Below, one piece after another: positions 7,192-14,229 of a stretch of DNA of 34,058 nt. Location of the stretch: the NCBI GenBank assembly GCA_900554215.1, contig USGG01000016.1, positions 1 to 34,058 on the forward strand, written 5' to 3'. Source of the DNA: an uncultured Megasphaera sp. (GTDB lineage Bacteria > Bacillota > Negativicutes > Veillonellales > Megasphaeraceae). The first letter of the stretch is position 1, and the number at the start of each line of letters is the position of its first letter. The notes under the pieces are model-generated. The model was not told the origin of the DNA. It was given only the letters and a program-made list of their open reading frames with translations, and ran no database searches. The position numbers were made by a program, and so were the translations under genes.

Positions 7192-7554
7192 CTATTCCAT
7201 CTGCCGTTCTTTGTCTTGCCTGATCTGGTAACGCAGGTAATCAAGCCAGTCTAATTTTTTCTGTTGGAAATGAATTTCGTCGACAGCTTTCTGACGCAGT
7301 TTTTCCAGCATATTCAGCCGCGCTTTCCGCGTGTCTCCGCCCGACAAGAGAAGACGCATGTATTTCTCCACCTCTTCATTTTCAAATCCTACATCGTGAA
7401 GAGTCATGATTAGACTCAGCCGCTCTACATCTGTATCGTCGTACTGCCACTGTCCCATGACGCACTTTACGGAACTGCACAGACCGAGCTTCTCATATTC
7501 TTCCAGTATGCTTTTAGGAACGCAATACCGTTCACATACTTCATCAATGGTCAT
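7192..7554 (-). CDS. Small MerR-family regulator
   Basis: The 120-residue protein has a shortened MerR layout: an N-terminal winged helix (TIDEVCERYCVPKSILEEYEKLGL, then GQWQYDDTDVERLSLIMTLHDVGFENEEVEKYMRL) and a C-terminal coiled coil rich in Lys, Gln and Glu (about 75-118) that would form the dimer. The first helix-turn-helix is degenerate compared with classical MerR (no RYYE; EEYEKLGL instead). Four cysteines (7, 11, 26, 31) cluster in the DNA-binding half and could sense oxidants or metals; this is speculation. The ATG at 7554 is chosen because AGGAGG sits 7 bases upstream; a longer reading from 7620 would cover a promoter-like sequence. It leads the unit 7554-3971. Confidence 0.83.
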   Translation of the reverse strand: MTIDEVCERYCVPKSILEEYEKLGLCSSVKCVMGQWQYDDTDVERLSLIMTLHDVGFENEEVEKYMRLLLSGGDTRKARLNMLEKLRQKAVDEIHFQQKKLDWLDYLRYQIRQDKERQME

Positions 7555-7590
7555 TGAATCCCTCCTCTCGCCGTTCCTTTTTATGGCTTC

Positions 7591-7620
7591 AGTATACGTC
7601 CTGCTGGAACAATCGTCCAA
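7591..7620 (-). promoter_or_regulatory. Promoter of the MerR-led unit
   Basis: Minus strand: -35 TTGGAC (7615-7620), 18-base spacer, -10 TATACT (7591-7596), which places the start of transcription about 25-30 bases before the MerR start codon. The spacer contains TGGA and TCCA arms. It does not carry the AGTTRACT dyad of the two other promoters in the array, so control may differ. Confidence 0.55.
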
Positions 7621-7701
7621 TACTTGTATTCTTTTTTTAGAAATACAGTTTAGGCATGATTAAGCTGCCGGCGCCTCTCGCTAAAAAGAGCTGTCCGCAC
7701 A

Positions 7702-7750
7702 AAACGGGCACACCGCCCAAGCCGCAGAGGCTGGTGCGCCGTGCCCGTTT
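7702..7750 (-). terminator. Terminator-like hairpin
   Basis: AAACGGGCAC (7702-7711) pairs perfectly with GTGCCCGTTT (7741-7750), with a further GC-rich inner part. On the minus strand it ends in a short T run. It lies right after the stop of the Isf-like gene (7758) and before the next promoter, so it probably closes the unit starting at 11612. Confidence 0.75.
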
Positions 7751-7757
7751 AAAGGTA

Positions 7758-8393
7758 TCAGCGTATGAAGTTAGTGTATATCTGTTCTTCTTGCTTAGGC
7801 ATTGGCACGCCATTGTGCAGCGCCGCTTCCTTGCATTTCAGGAAAAAGGCCATATTGCGGCCCAGCGTACGCATGGTCTGCAAGCCTTCGGCGTCCTGCA
7901 GCACGTCGTCAGGACACTGCCCATGTACCATATTCCAATACTGTGACGAAATAATCGGCATCTGCATGAGCCCGAAATATTTGTTAAGCTGGTCGTATGT
8001 CGCCGTCGTGCCGGCACGGCGTGCCGAAATGACGACAGCTGCCGGCTTAAGGTAAAAGGGCTTGTCGTCACGGCGCTGGCCGGCATAAAAAGCTCGATCC
8101 ATAAACGACGTAATAGCACCGGAGGCACCGGCCCAGTGGACGGGCGATCCAAAGATAAAACCGTCACACTCGGCAGCGATTTTCAAAAATTCGTTGACCG
8201 AATCGTCGTTGAAGACACAGCGGTGCAGATCGTCACATTTATGACAGGCAATGCAGCCGCGAATAGGCTGATTGCCTATCCAAAAGGAAATCGTTTCAAT
8301 CCCCTCTTCACGCAGCGTTTTCGCCACTTCTTCCAAGGCCGTATATGTACAGCCCTTAGCATGGGGGCTTCCGTTTACCAATATTACTTTCAT
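7758..8393 (-). CDS. Iron-sulfur flavoprotein-like NAD(P)H:FMN reductase, cytoplasmic
   Basis: This 211-residue flavodoxin-2/NADPH-dependent FMN reductase family member starts at its domain (MKVILVNGSPHAKGCTYTAL), with no leader. The cluster motif CX2CX2CX5C (CIACHKCDDLHRC, about residues 47-59) is the same as in the leader-bearing relative at 4452-5105. FGSPVHWAGASGAITSFMDRAFY contacts the flavin, and VISARRAGTTATYDQL follows. The family reduces FMN or quinone-like compounds, and in iron-sulfur flavoproteins the cysteines hold a 4Fe-4S cluster. Here the cluster is inferred only from the spacing. It is the last gene of the unit starting at 11612. Confidence 0.88.
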   Translation of the reverse strand: MKVILVNGSPHAKGCTYTALEEVAKTLREEGIETISFWIGNQPIRGCIACHKCDDLHRCVFNDDSVNEFLKIAAECDGFIFGSPVHWAGASGAITSFMDRAFYAGQRRDDKPFYLKPAAVVISARRAGTTATYDQLNKYFGLMQMPIISSQYWNMVHGQCPDDVLQDAEGLQTMRTLGRNMAFFLKCKEAALHNGVPMPKQEEQIYTNFIR

Positions 8394-8412
8394 TTTTCCT
8401 CTCTCCTCGCAT

Positions 8413-9126
8413 TTACTTGCTTAAGACAGTCTGGGCAACGGCTGCTGCGTTATCGCCGGTAGCTTTGCCAACGCGTTCTGTCAGGATCTTGGTCATTGCT
8501 TTAAGCTGCCCCGGCGTCACGCCGTTGTGCATGGCAACGTTCATATGGGATGCAAGTTGTCCGTTGACGTTGCCGATGCCGGCCAGCATGGATACCGTCG
8601 CCAATTCCCGTTCGTTCCAGGTCAGGACAGTCCGTTCAAAGATATCCCCAAACAGGTGCTCTTTTAAAAATGTGCTGATAGTCGGCGCAAATTCATAGGT
8701 TCGTCCCGTTACAGGCCGGCCGACGAGGTTGGTCTGGTTAGCGTCGCCAATGGCATAGCGGTCACGATTCGGATCGACAGGAGCCGCGTCGGGTCCCATC
8801 GTATCGGCGATTCCTTGTGCCTTGCGTTCATCCAGTACAGCGATAAGCGTATTCAAGCCGTTCAGGCTGCGGGGAAAGCCGGCATAGGCATACAGCTGGA
8901 TGAGAATTTCCTTTTCCTCATTGACAGTCAGGCCGCCCTTGTCGAGACCTTCAGCCAGGGCCGTTTTCAGATTGTCCAGATCACCTTGAGCCGCAAAAGC
9001 CGAAATGACGACGATGGATTCCTGACGGGCCGTGAGTACTTCCCCCTTATCCGAGGCGGCTGCCGCCCCACCGACAGCCATCATGACAAACATAGATACC
9101 ATGAGAAGCAATCTTTTTTTTATCAT
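8413..9126 (-). CDS. Exported double carboxymuconolactone-decarboxylase-family protein
   Basis: The 237-residue protein has a Sec signal (MIKKRLLLMVSMFVMMAVGG, cut near AAA-S) and two CMD repeats. Repeat 1 (about residues 30-105) includes LTARQESIVVISAFAAQGD and LTVNEEKEILIQLYAYAGFPRSLNGLNTL. Repeat 2 (about 150-235) includes LTWNERELATVSMLAGIGNVNGQLASHMNVAMHNGVTPGQLKAM. Only repeat 2 keeps the conserved His-then-NGVT signature, so repeat 1 may be structural. No CxxC is present, which argues against peroxidase activity. It lies 19 bases upstream of the Isf-like gene and 33 bases after the flavodoxin lipoprotein. The single-domain relative is at 3971-4414. Confidence 0.88.
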   Translation of the reverse strand: MIKKRLLLMVSMFVMMAVGGAAAASDKGEVLTARQESIVVISAFAAQGDLDNLKTALAEGLDKGGLTVNEEKEILIQLYAYAGFPRSLNGLNTLIAVLDERKAQGIADTMGPDAAPVDPNRDRYAIGDANQTNLVGRPVTGRTYEFAPTISTFLKEHLFGDIFERTVLTWNERELATVSMLAGIGNVNGQLASHMNVAMHNGVTPGQLKAMTKILTERVGKATGDNAAAVAQTVLSK

Positions 9127-9159
9127 TATACAATTCTCCTTTCACAATGGAGCTGCAGA

Positions 9160-9858
9160 TTATTTATATCCTAAATTTCCCAGCCAAGCGTAAATGGGCG
9201 ATGCAGACGTAATGTCGGTGCGGTAAATGGCAAAGGCGCTGCTGCCGAATTGCGCGCCCGGCTCTGCTGCCTGCAGGCGTTCCACCGTTCCCGTCAAGCC
9301 GCTGCCGCCATGAGTTGCAAAGACATAGACGGTTTTGCCCGATAAATCATAGCGGTCTAAGAACGAATACACCGGCATGGGCGCGTCGTACCACCAAATA
9401 GGATAGCCGAGAAAAATCGTATCGTACTGGCTCAGATCGCCGATAGTATCCTTTAGGGCCGGATGGGTATTCGTATCTCGTTCTTCCTTAGCCTGGGCAG
9501 TCAGATCATCGTGACCTGTCGGGTAATCGACGCTGCGCTCAATACGGAATATATCAGCCCCTGTCTTTTCCTGAATAACCTGAGCCACATACTGTGTTGC
9601 TCCTTGGACGCTGTACTTCTGTGCCGCTTCCGGCTCAGAAAAATAAATTACGGCAATGCGGCTCTGGCCCTTCGATGGAGCCTCCGGCACGGCCGCCCCT
9701 TTGATGGATGCCGACGCATCGGCGTCGACGACAGGTTCTGCCTGTCGGGCCGCTGCCTTTGTCCCCTGCTGTGAAGCCGTATCCGATGTGGCACAGGCCG
9801 TCACCGTAAGGGCCGTCATAGCGGCCAATAGCAAAGCTGCTAATTTTCGTCTGTTCAT
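9160..9858 (-). CDS. Flavodoxin-domain lipoprotein with altered FMN loop
   Basis: This 232-residue protein has a lipoprotein signal (MNRRKLAALLLAAMTALTV, lipobox VTAC, Cys22), a long low-complexity linker (about 23-66), and a flavodoxin domain. The expected phosphate loop is unusual: IAVIYFSEPEAAQKYSVQGATQYVAQVI carries an insertion of several residues instead of the compact SGNT loop, which is known in a flavodoxin subgroup. Other flavin loops are intact (LGYPIWWYDAPMPVYSF and FATHGGSGLTG). It may bind FMN less tightly or in a different mode. It should sit on the outer face of a membrane. Two further flavodoxins of this array are at 1197-1808 and 6662-7159. Confidence 0.85.
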   Translation of the reverse strand: MNRRKLAALLLAAMTALTVTACATSDTASQQGTKAAARQAEPVVDADASASIKGAAVPEAPSKGQSRIAVIYFSEPEAAQKYSVQGATQYVAQVIQEKTGADIFRIERSVDYPTGHDDLTAQAKEERDTNTHPALKDTIGDLSQYDTIFLGYPIWWYDAPMPVYSFLDRYDLSGKTVYVFATHGGSGLTGTVERLQAAEPGAQFGSSAFAIYRTDITSASPIYAWLGNLGYK

Positions 9859-9939
9859 AAATAGGTCCTCCTAAAATACGTAATCTGATAAGCACAGCAG
9901 CGGCGTAAAATCAGCGTGCAGCGTCATTTCTGACCCGCC

Positions 9940-10410
9940 TTATTGGGGATACGAATTATCGTCAACTTCTTCCAACCAGATAACCGGATCGCCTGTTTGG
10001 GAAATAGCCGTGTGGCTCATGGCCGTCGTCGCTGTCGCACCATGCCAATGCTTGACACCAGACGGACACCATACGACGTCGCCAGGATAAATCGCCTGTA
10101 CGGCCTTGCCCCATTCCTGCGTATACCCGGCTCCAGCCGTTACGATAAGCACTTGTCCATTCGGATGAATATGCCAATGAGTTCGTGCGCCCGGCTCAAA
10201 GGTAACATTCGCTCCATAAGCCGTAAACTTCCCCTGCGCTTTAAATAGATTTTCCATTCGGGCCTGTCCCGTAAAATTAGCTTTCGGCACAGAAACAGAC
10301 GGATTAACACCGCTCCGCGTAATGACCTGCCCGCCAGGAGTTGAATCGGCCGCCAAAGCCGACGCCGATACCATGAAAGCTGCCATTGCCGTAAGTATTA
10401 CTTTCTTCAT
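9940..10410 (-). CDS. Exported cupin-domain protein
   Basis: About 156 residues: a Sec signal (MKKVILTAMAAFMVSASALA, cut before ADS) and one cupin barrel. Motif 1 reads RTHWHIHPNGQVLIVTAGAGYTQEWG and motif 2 reads YPGDVVWCPSGVKHWHGAT. The HWHIH histidines and the late KHWHG are kept, so metal binding is likely. It shares the design of the cupin pair at 1821-2773 but is clearly more distant. The ATG at 10410 is preferred over one at 10428 that overlaps the upstream stop, because a GGGGGAAGG run lies about 8 bases before it and the signal peptide then begins normally. It is the second gene of the unit, directly after the alpha/beta hydrolase. Confidence 0.86.
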   Translation of the reverse strand: MKKVILTAMAAFMVSASALAADSTPGGQVITRSGVNPSVSVPKANFTGQARMENLFKAQGKFTAYGANVTFEPGARTHWHIHPNGQVLIVTAGAGYTQEWGKAVQAIYPGDVVWCPSGVKHWHGATATTAMSHTAISQTGDPVIWLEEVDDNSYPQ

Positions 10411-10427
10411 GACTGCCTTCCCCCTCA

Positions 10428-11612
10428 TTATTTCAGATGCGCGTTAAAGAAGCTTGTCAGCTTGTGGGAAATAATATCGACATACTCCGGTACCCAGTAG
10501 GTCTGGATATGAGTAGCACCTGGTACGAGGAATAATTCTTTATCTTTCGTGCCTGTCGCTTTCGCAAATGCATCCCGTGTCATGTACAGAGAATCAGCTT
10601 TTTCACCGGCAATCATAAGTAACGGCTGCTGAATTAAATCCATGTTCTGCGCTGCATCGAAGGCTGTTAAATCCATCAGGCTGCTGACCGTATACGTAAA
10701 GGTCGAATTAGGATGCGCATAGTTAACGCCATAATAGTAATACCCTTCTCGATATAAATCAAAGGGCAGTTTGTCGGCCTGAGCCGGCGTAAGAACAGCT
10801 TCTGTCCGCGGCGTATAATCAATTTGGCCCGTTGTCACTTCTTTTTGGCGAGCCGCCGCAGCCTGGGCAATAGTCTGCTGTGCCACTGCCGGATCAGGAT
10901 TCGTCGCCCCGTATCCATTTTTGCGGACGATGCCGCTGTTGAACATGCTGAGCGTTGCTACGGCCTTAACACGCGGATCGGTCTGAACAGCCTTCAAGGT
11001 ATATCCGCCGCCGCCGCAAATCCCCAGAGCGCCGATGCGGTTTTCATCTACGCCGGGATATAAGGAAATAATGTCGACCATGCCGTGAATATCTTCAACA
11101 CGGTACTGGGGCTTATCGGTATGACGCGGGTAACCGCCGCTGGCTCCCTGATATGAAGCATCGGCAGCAATCGTAACATACCCCTGTTCTGCCAGCAGCT
11201 GTGCGTATAAACCAGCAACCTGTTCTTTTGTCCCGCCGTTCGGATGGGCGACGACAACAGCCGCATACGATTTATTAGGATCGTAATTAGCCGGCGTGTA
11301 TACGTTGGCAGCAATCTGAATGCCGTTCAGATCATACGTAATCGGATGAATATTAACCTGACCTGGTACATTTTCCTTAATGGCACCGTCATAAACGAGA
11401 CCGAATTGATTTCCCTTATATTTGACGACGTCTTCTACGGGCACGTTGGCAAAGGTCTTAGCCTGACCAGCTTGTTCATTAAACACAGGCAAGTGCCGCA
11501 CACCAATAGGCGGAACAGCATTTGCCGCTGCAGCGTAAGCCGGAGAAAAGCCGATACCCATAGCAGCCGTTCCAAGTAAAGCACACAACAAAGCTTTTTG
11601 ATACGTTTTCAT
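10428..11612 (-). CDS. Exported alpha/beta hydrolase with Cys nucleophile (dienelactone-hydrolase-like)
   Basis: The 394-residue protein has a Sec signal (MKTYQKALLCALLGTAAMGI, cut near AYA-A at residue 27). The alpha/beta hydrolase fold shows VVVAHPNGGTKEQ as the oxyanion region. The nucleophile elbow is GICGGGG with Cys199, as in dienelactone hydrolases, rather than Ser. The C-terminal part has the late Asp/His region FLVPGATHIQTYW. The substrate is unknown. The start at 11612 has AGGAGG 8 bases upstream, and the longer reading to 11711 would run over the promoter. It is the first gene of the unit that continues with cupin, flavodoxin, CMD and Isf-like proteins, and it is divergent from the MerR gene at 11786. 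Confidence 0.86.
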   Translation of the reverse strand: MKTYQKALLCALLGTAAMGIGFSPAYAAAANAVPPIGVRHLPVFNEQAGQAKTFANVPVEDVVKYKGNQFGLVYDGAIKENVPGQVNIHPITYDLNGIQIAANVYTPANYDPNKSYAAVVVAHPNGGTKEQVAGLYAQLLAEQGYVTIAADASYQGASGGYPRHTDKPQYRVEDIHGMVDIISLYPGVDENRIGALGICGGGGYTLKAVQTDPRVKAVATLSMFNSGIVRKNGYGATNPDPAVAQQTIAQAAAARQKEVTTGQIDYTPRTEAVLTPAQADKLPFDLYREGYYYYGVNYAHPNSTFTYTVSSLMDLTAFDAAQNMDLIQQPLLMIAGEKADSLYMTRDAFAKATGTKDKELFLVPGATHIQTYWVPEYVDIISHKLTSFFNAHLK

Positions 11613-11713
11613 CACAAAATCCTCCTGACAACTTAGAGAAAACACTATACGACGCAATGATCTCTCAGCAAAGGAAGTTAATATTGCTAACTCCCCTTGC
11701 TTTTGATACAATA

Positions 11714-11744
11714 AGTTTAAAACATCAAGTCAACTTGAGGTCAA
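11714..11744 (-). promoter_or_regulatory. MerR-type promoter with SoxR-box-like operator
   Basis: Minus strand: -35 TTGACC (11739-11744), 19-base spacer, -10 TAAACT (11714-11719). The spacer begins TCAAGTTGACTTGATG. This arrangement is almost that of E. coli soxS (TTTACC, 19 bp with a CAAGTTAACTTG dyad, TATACT), from memory. It directs the hydrolase unit and lies between it and the divergent MerR gene, the classic place for MerR control. Confidence 0.82.
11723..11740. promoter_or_regulatory. Inverted-repeat operator
   Basis: Minus-strand reading CCTCAAGTTGACTTGATG is an 18-bp imperfect palindrome with perfect TCAAG and CTTGA arms around TTGA. It differs at two positions from the classical SoxR box as I recall it. 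It also covers the probable -35 of the MerR gene's own promoter, so binding may repress the regulator while activating the operon. Confidence 0.78.
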
Positions 11745-11763
11745 TACAAAACTTTGTTATTTT
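11735..11763 (+). promoter_or_regulatory. Probable promoter of the MerR gene
   Basis: Plus strand: -35 TTGAGG (11735-11740), 17-base spacer, -10 TATTTT (11758-11763). The -35 lies inside the palindromic operator, which implies autoregulation. Both boxes are non-consensus, so the call is moderate. Confidence 0.5.
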
Positions 11764-11785
11764 ATCACAAATGAGGTGACAGGTT

Positions 11786-12214
11786 ATGGAATATACTATC
11801 GGCGAATTAGCCCAGAAAATGAATATTTCTGCGCCGACGCTCCGCTATTACGAAGACCAGGGACTGCTGCGCCATATCAAGCGCCTGCCCAACGGTCACC
11901 GCGTATACACGCAGAAAGACGTCGTTATGCTCAATACTATCGAATGCCTGAAAAAAGCCGGCATGAGTTTGCAGGACATCAGCCAATATATCGACTGGTG
12001 CGAAGAAGGCATGTCGTCTGTTCAGAAGAGATATGAACTGTTTGTCAGCAAGCAGGAAGAAGTAGAGCAGCAAATCGCCGACCTGCAGAAAATTCTGGCA
12101 ACACTGCGGTGGAAGCGCAATTTTTACCAAAAAGCCCTGGAATCGGGAGAGCTCACTATTTGTGACGCCGACCGGGAAAAAATAGCCGAAGCCATTATCC
12201 ACGGCACGTTATAA
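11786..12214 (+). CDS. MerR-family transcriptional regulator (NmlR/AdhR-like)
   Basis: This 142-residue regulator has a textbook MerR winged helix: YTIGELAQKMNISAPTLRYYEDQGLL, then GHRVYTQKDVVMLNTIECLKKAGMSLQDI. A dimerisation coiled coil runs from about residue 83 to 120. Cys54, in IECLKKAGM, is at the position of the single reactive Cys known in the electrophile-sensing NmlR/AdhR branch, from memory; Cys72 (WCEEG) is also present. The four-cysteine cluster of SoxR is absent, so it is not an iron-sulfur SoxR despite the SoxR-box-like operator. GAGGTG lies 8 bases before the ATG. It is the only plus-strand gene of the array and is divergent from the hydrolase unit it most likely controls. Confidence 0.88.
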   Translation: MEYTIGELAQKMNISAPTLRYYEDQGLLRHIKRLPNGHRVYTQKDVVMLNTIECLKKAGMSLQDISQYIDWCEEGMSSVQKRYELFVSKQEEVEQQIADLQKILATLRWKRNFYQKALESGELTICDADREKIAEAIIHGTL

Positions 12215-12225
12215 AAACTGCAGTG

Positions 12226-12273
12226 CTCCCGCACAGCGACTGAGCTAACGCATTCTTGCCGGCTGAGCGGGAG
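12226..12273. terminator. Convergent hairpin
   Basis: CTCCCGCACAGC (12226-12237) pairs with GCTGAGCGGGAG (12262-12273), with one mismatch in 12 pairs and a 24-base loop. It lies 12 bases after the MerR stop and faces the end of the AKR gene at 12327. On the minus strand a T run follows about 9 bases after the stem. It probably ends transcripts from both sides. Confidence 0.6.
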
Positions 12274-12326
12274 TCCTGCCTTGAATCACCCCAACGATAT
12301 GGCGCAATCTATTCTCGCGGCACTTT

Positions 12327-13337
12327 TTATGGAATCAAATTTGCTGCCACAGCTGCCGGAGACGGCTTGCCTTCATCAAGGGCGCCTACGACTTGATGCG
12401 GCAGATAATATCGATCCAGCCGTGCCATATCTTCTTCTGTCAGCGCCACGTCAAAAGCACCGGCTGCGTCGTCCAAATACCGTTCTTTTGTCGCACCGAT
12501 AATCGGCGACGCCGCCCCCTTGGCAAACAGCCAGGCCAAGGCAATCTGCGTCATTGTCGCATCATGCTCTGCTGCAATTGCTTGTACTTGACAAACGATA
12601 CGCGAATCTACAACTTGCATATCGTCATATTTTCCTACAGCGACGATATCCGTCCGGCTGCGCAGCGTATCGGCCTTCCATTCCGGTCGTGCCAACCGTC
12701 CGGCTGCCAAAGGACTGTACGGCGTAAGTGATACGTTCATTTGCCGGCAAATAGGTATAAGTTCTCTTTCGTCTTCGCGGTACAGCAAGTTATAATGATT
12801 CTGCATAGAGACAAATGGGGTCCAACCGTTTCGTTCCGCCGCCATCTGCATGTTGTAAAACTGATAGCCATACATGGCTGATGCCCCCAGCGCCCGTACC
12901 TTGCCGGCCTTGACCAAGCTGTCCAAGGCTTCCATCGTCTCTTCCACAGGCGTACTGTAATCAAAACGATGAATAATGTACAAGTCGAGATAATCCGTGC
13001 CCAGACGACGCAGCGTCCCGTCGATTTCCCGCAGGATGGCCTCTTTTGACAAATACCCATCGTTAAAATAGACCTTCGACGCAAGGATGACTTTGTCTCT
13101 CCCAGTATTTCGCTTAATCGCCCGGCCAAGGTATTCTTCACTTGTACCGGCAGAATAACAGTTGGCCGTATCGAAAAAGTTGATGCCCAAGGCGAGGGCT
13201 TTTTTGACAATAGCTTCGCTGTCATCAGGGTTAAGCGTCCAAGGCTGCATCTTGCTGGCAGGATCGCCAAAACTCATGCATCCAAGGCACAGCTTGGATA
13301 CGGTAATATCCGTTTGTCCTAACGTAGTGTATTCCAT
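12327..13337 (-). CDS. Aldo/keto reductase (paralogue 2)
   Basis: This 336-residue enzyme aligns end to end with the AKR at 5120-6130, with long identical stretches (for example FFDTANCYSAGTSEEYLGRA and the segment around EETMEALDSLVKAGKVRALG). The catalytic tetrad is intact: Asp56, Tyr61, Lys88, His123. Differences concentrate in the surface helices and in the C-terminal tail. It lies 12 bases downstream of the shorter AKR at 13350-14210, so a single transcript would yield two different reductases. The close copy 6 kb away implies internal duplication of the array. The likely role is reduction of small aldehydes or ketones with NAD(P)H. Confidence 0.92.
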   Translation of the reverse strand: MEYTTLGQTDITVSKLCLGCMSFGDPASKMQPWTLNPDDSEAIVKKALALGINFFDTANCYSAGTSEEYLGRAIKRNTGRDKVILASKVYFNDGYLSKEAILREIDGTLRRLGTDYLDLYIIHRFDYSTPVEETMEALDSLVKAGKVRALGASAMYGYQFYNMQMAAERNGWTPFVSMQNHYNLLYREDERELIPICRQMNVSLTPYSPLAAGRLARPEWKADTLRSRTDIVAVGKYDDMQVVDSRIVCQVQAIAAEHDATMTQIALAWLFAKGAASPIIGATKERYLDDAAGAFDVALTEEDMARLDRYYLPHQVVGALDEGKPSPAAVAANLIP

Positions 13338-13349
13338 ATAGACAGCTCC

Positions 13350-14210
13350 TTATTTCCGCAGCGTCCGCGATGCCGTGAGTTCGTACATAAATTCGACAAT
13401 GTTCGGATCATAATGGGAAAAGAATAAGCTTTCCTTTTCGTCCAGCCCTTCGATTTCCTTCATTTCATCAGCGGACAAGGTAAAGTCACAGACATCCAAA
13501 TTCTGAGCCATCCGGTCTTTATGGACCGATTTGGGAATGACGACAATATCTTTCTGCATCAAAAACCGCAGGGCTGCCTGGGCTGCCGTTTTGTGATGAC
13601 TTGCGCCGATGCGCTGCAGAACGGGATTGGTAAATAAATCATTGCGCCCTTCGGCAAACGGCCCCCAAGACTCGTGAACAACGCCGTACTTTTTCATAAT
13701 GTCGTGGAGTTCATTCTGCTGATGGAATACGTGCGTTTCTACCTGATTGACCGCCGGGATAATTTCTACATTGTGACACAAGTCGATGAGGCGGTCGGCA
13801 AAAAAATTCGATACGCCGATAGCTCGCAGTTTACCGGCTTTGTAAGCATCTTCCATGGCCCGGTAGGTGCCGTAGTAATCGCCGAAGGGCTGATGGATGA
13901 GCATGAGATCAATGTAATCTGTCTGCAAACGGCGCAAGGAATCGTCGATCGATTCCTTAGCGCGATCATAGCCGCTGTTGGAAATCCATATTTTCGTAGT
14001 CAGGAAAATGTCGCTTCTGATGACGCCGGACTGGCGAATTGCATTGCCTACTTCGTATTCATTATCATATGACTGAGCCGTGTCAATAAGGCGGTAGCCA
14101 ATGTGCAGTGCGTCTTCTACGCAGCGAACGCATTCGTCCGGCGATACCTGATACACGCCGTATCCGAGCTTCGGCATGGTGACGCCGTTATTTAACGTAA
14201 TGTAATCCAT
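13350..14210 (-). CDS. Aldo/keto reductase, 2,5-diketogluconate-reductase-like
   Basis: This 286-residue member of the short AKR branch has the tetrad Asp43, Tyr48 (LIDTAQSYDNE), Lys73 (LTTKIWI) and His106 (LMLIHQPFGDYYGT). Later motifs are GKLRAIGVSNF, PAVNQVETHVFHQQ and the cofactor-binding VVIPKSVHKDRMAQN. The sequence suits an NADPH-dependent reductase of 2-oxoaldehydes or keto-sugars; the exact substrate is not visible. It is 19 bases downstream of the exported alpha/beta hydrolase and 12 bases upstream of the larger AKR, forming a three-gene unit. Confidence 0.91.
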   Translation of the reverse strand: MDYITLNNGVTMPKLGYGVYQVSPDECVRCVEDALHIGYRLIDTAQSYDNEYEVGNAIRQSGVIRSDIFLTTKIWISNSGYDRAKESIDDSLRRLQTDYIDLMLIHQPFGDYYGTYRAMEDAYKAGKLRAIGVSNFFADRLIDLCHNVEIIPAVNQVETHVFHQQNELHDIMKKYGVVHESWGPFAEGRNDLFTNPVLQRIGASHHKTAAQAALRFLMQKDIVVIPKSVHKDRMAQNLDVCDFTLSADEMKEIEGLDEKESLFFSHYDPNIVEFMYELTASRTLRK

Positions 14211-14229
14211 GGTAAGTTCCTCCTGTGTG

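Noticed and set aside
11786..12214. Regulator called SoxR because of the SoxR-box-like operator
   Set aside because: The C-terminal cysteine cluster of SoxR is absent; the protein fits the single-cysteine NmlR/AdhR-type branch better.
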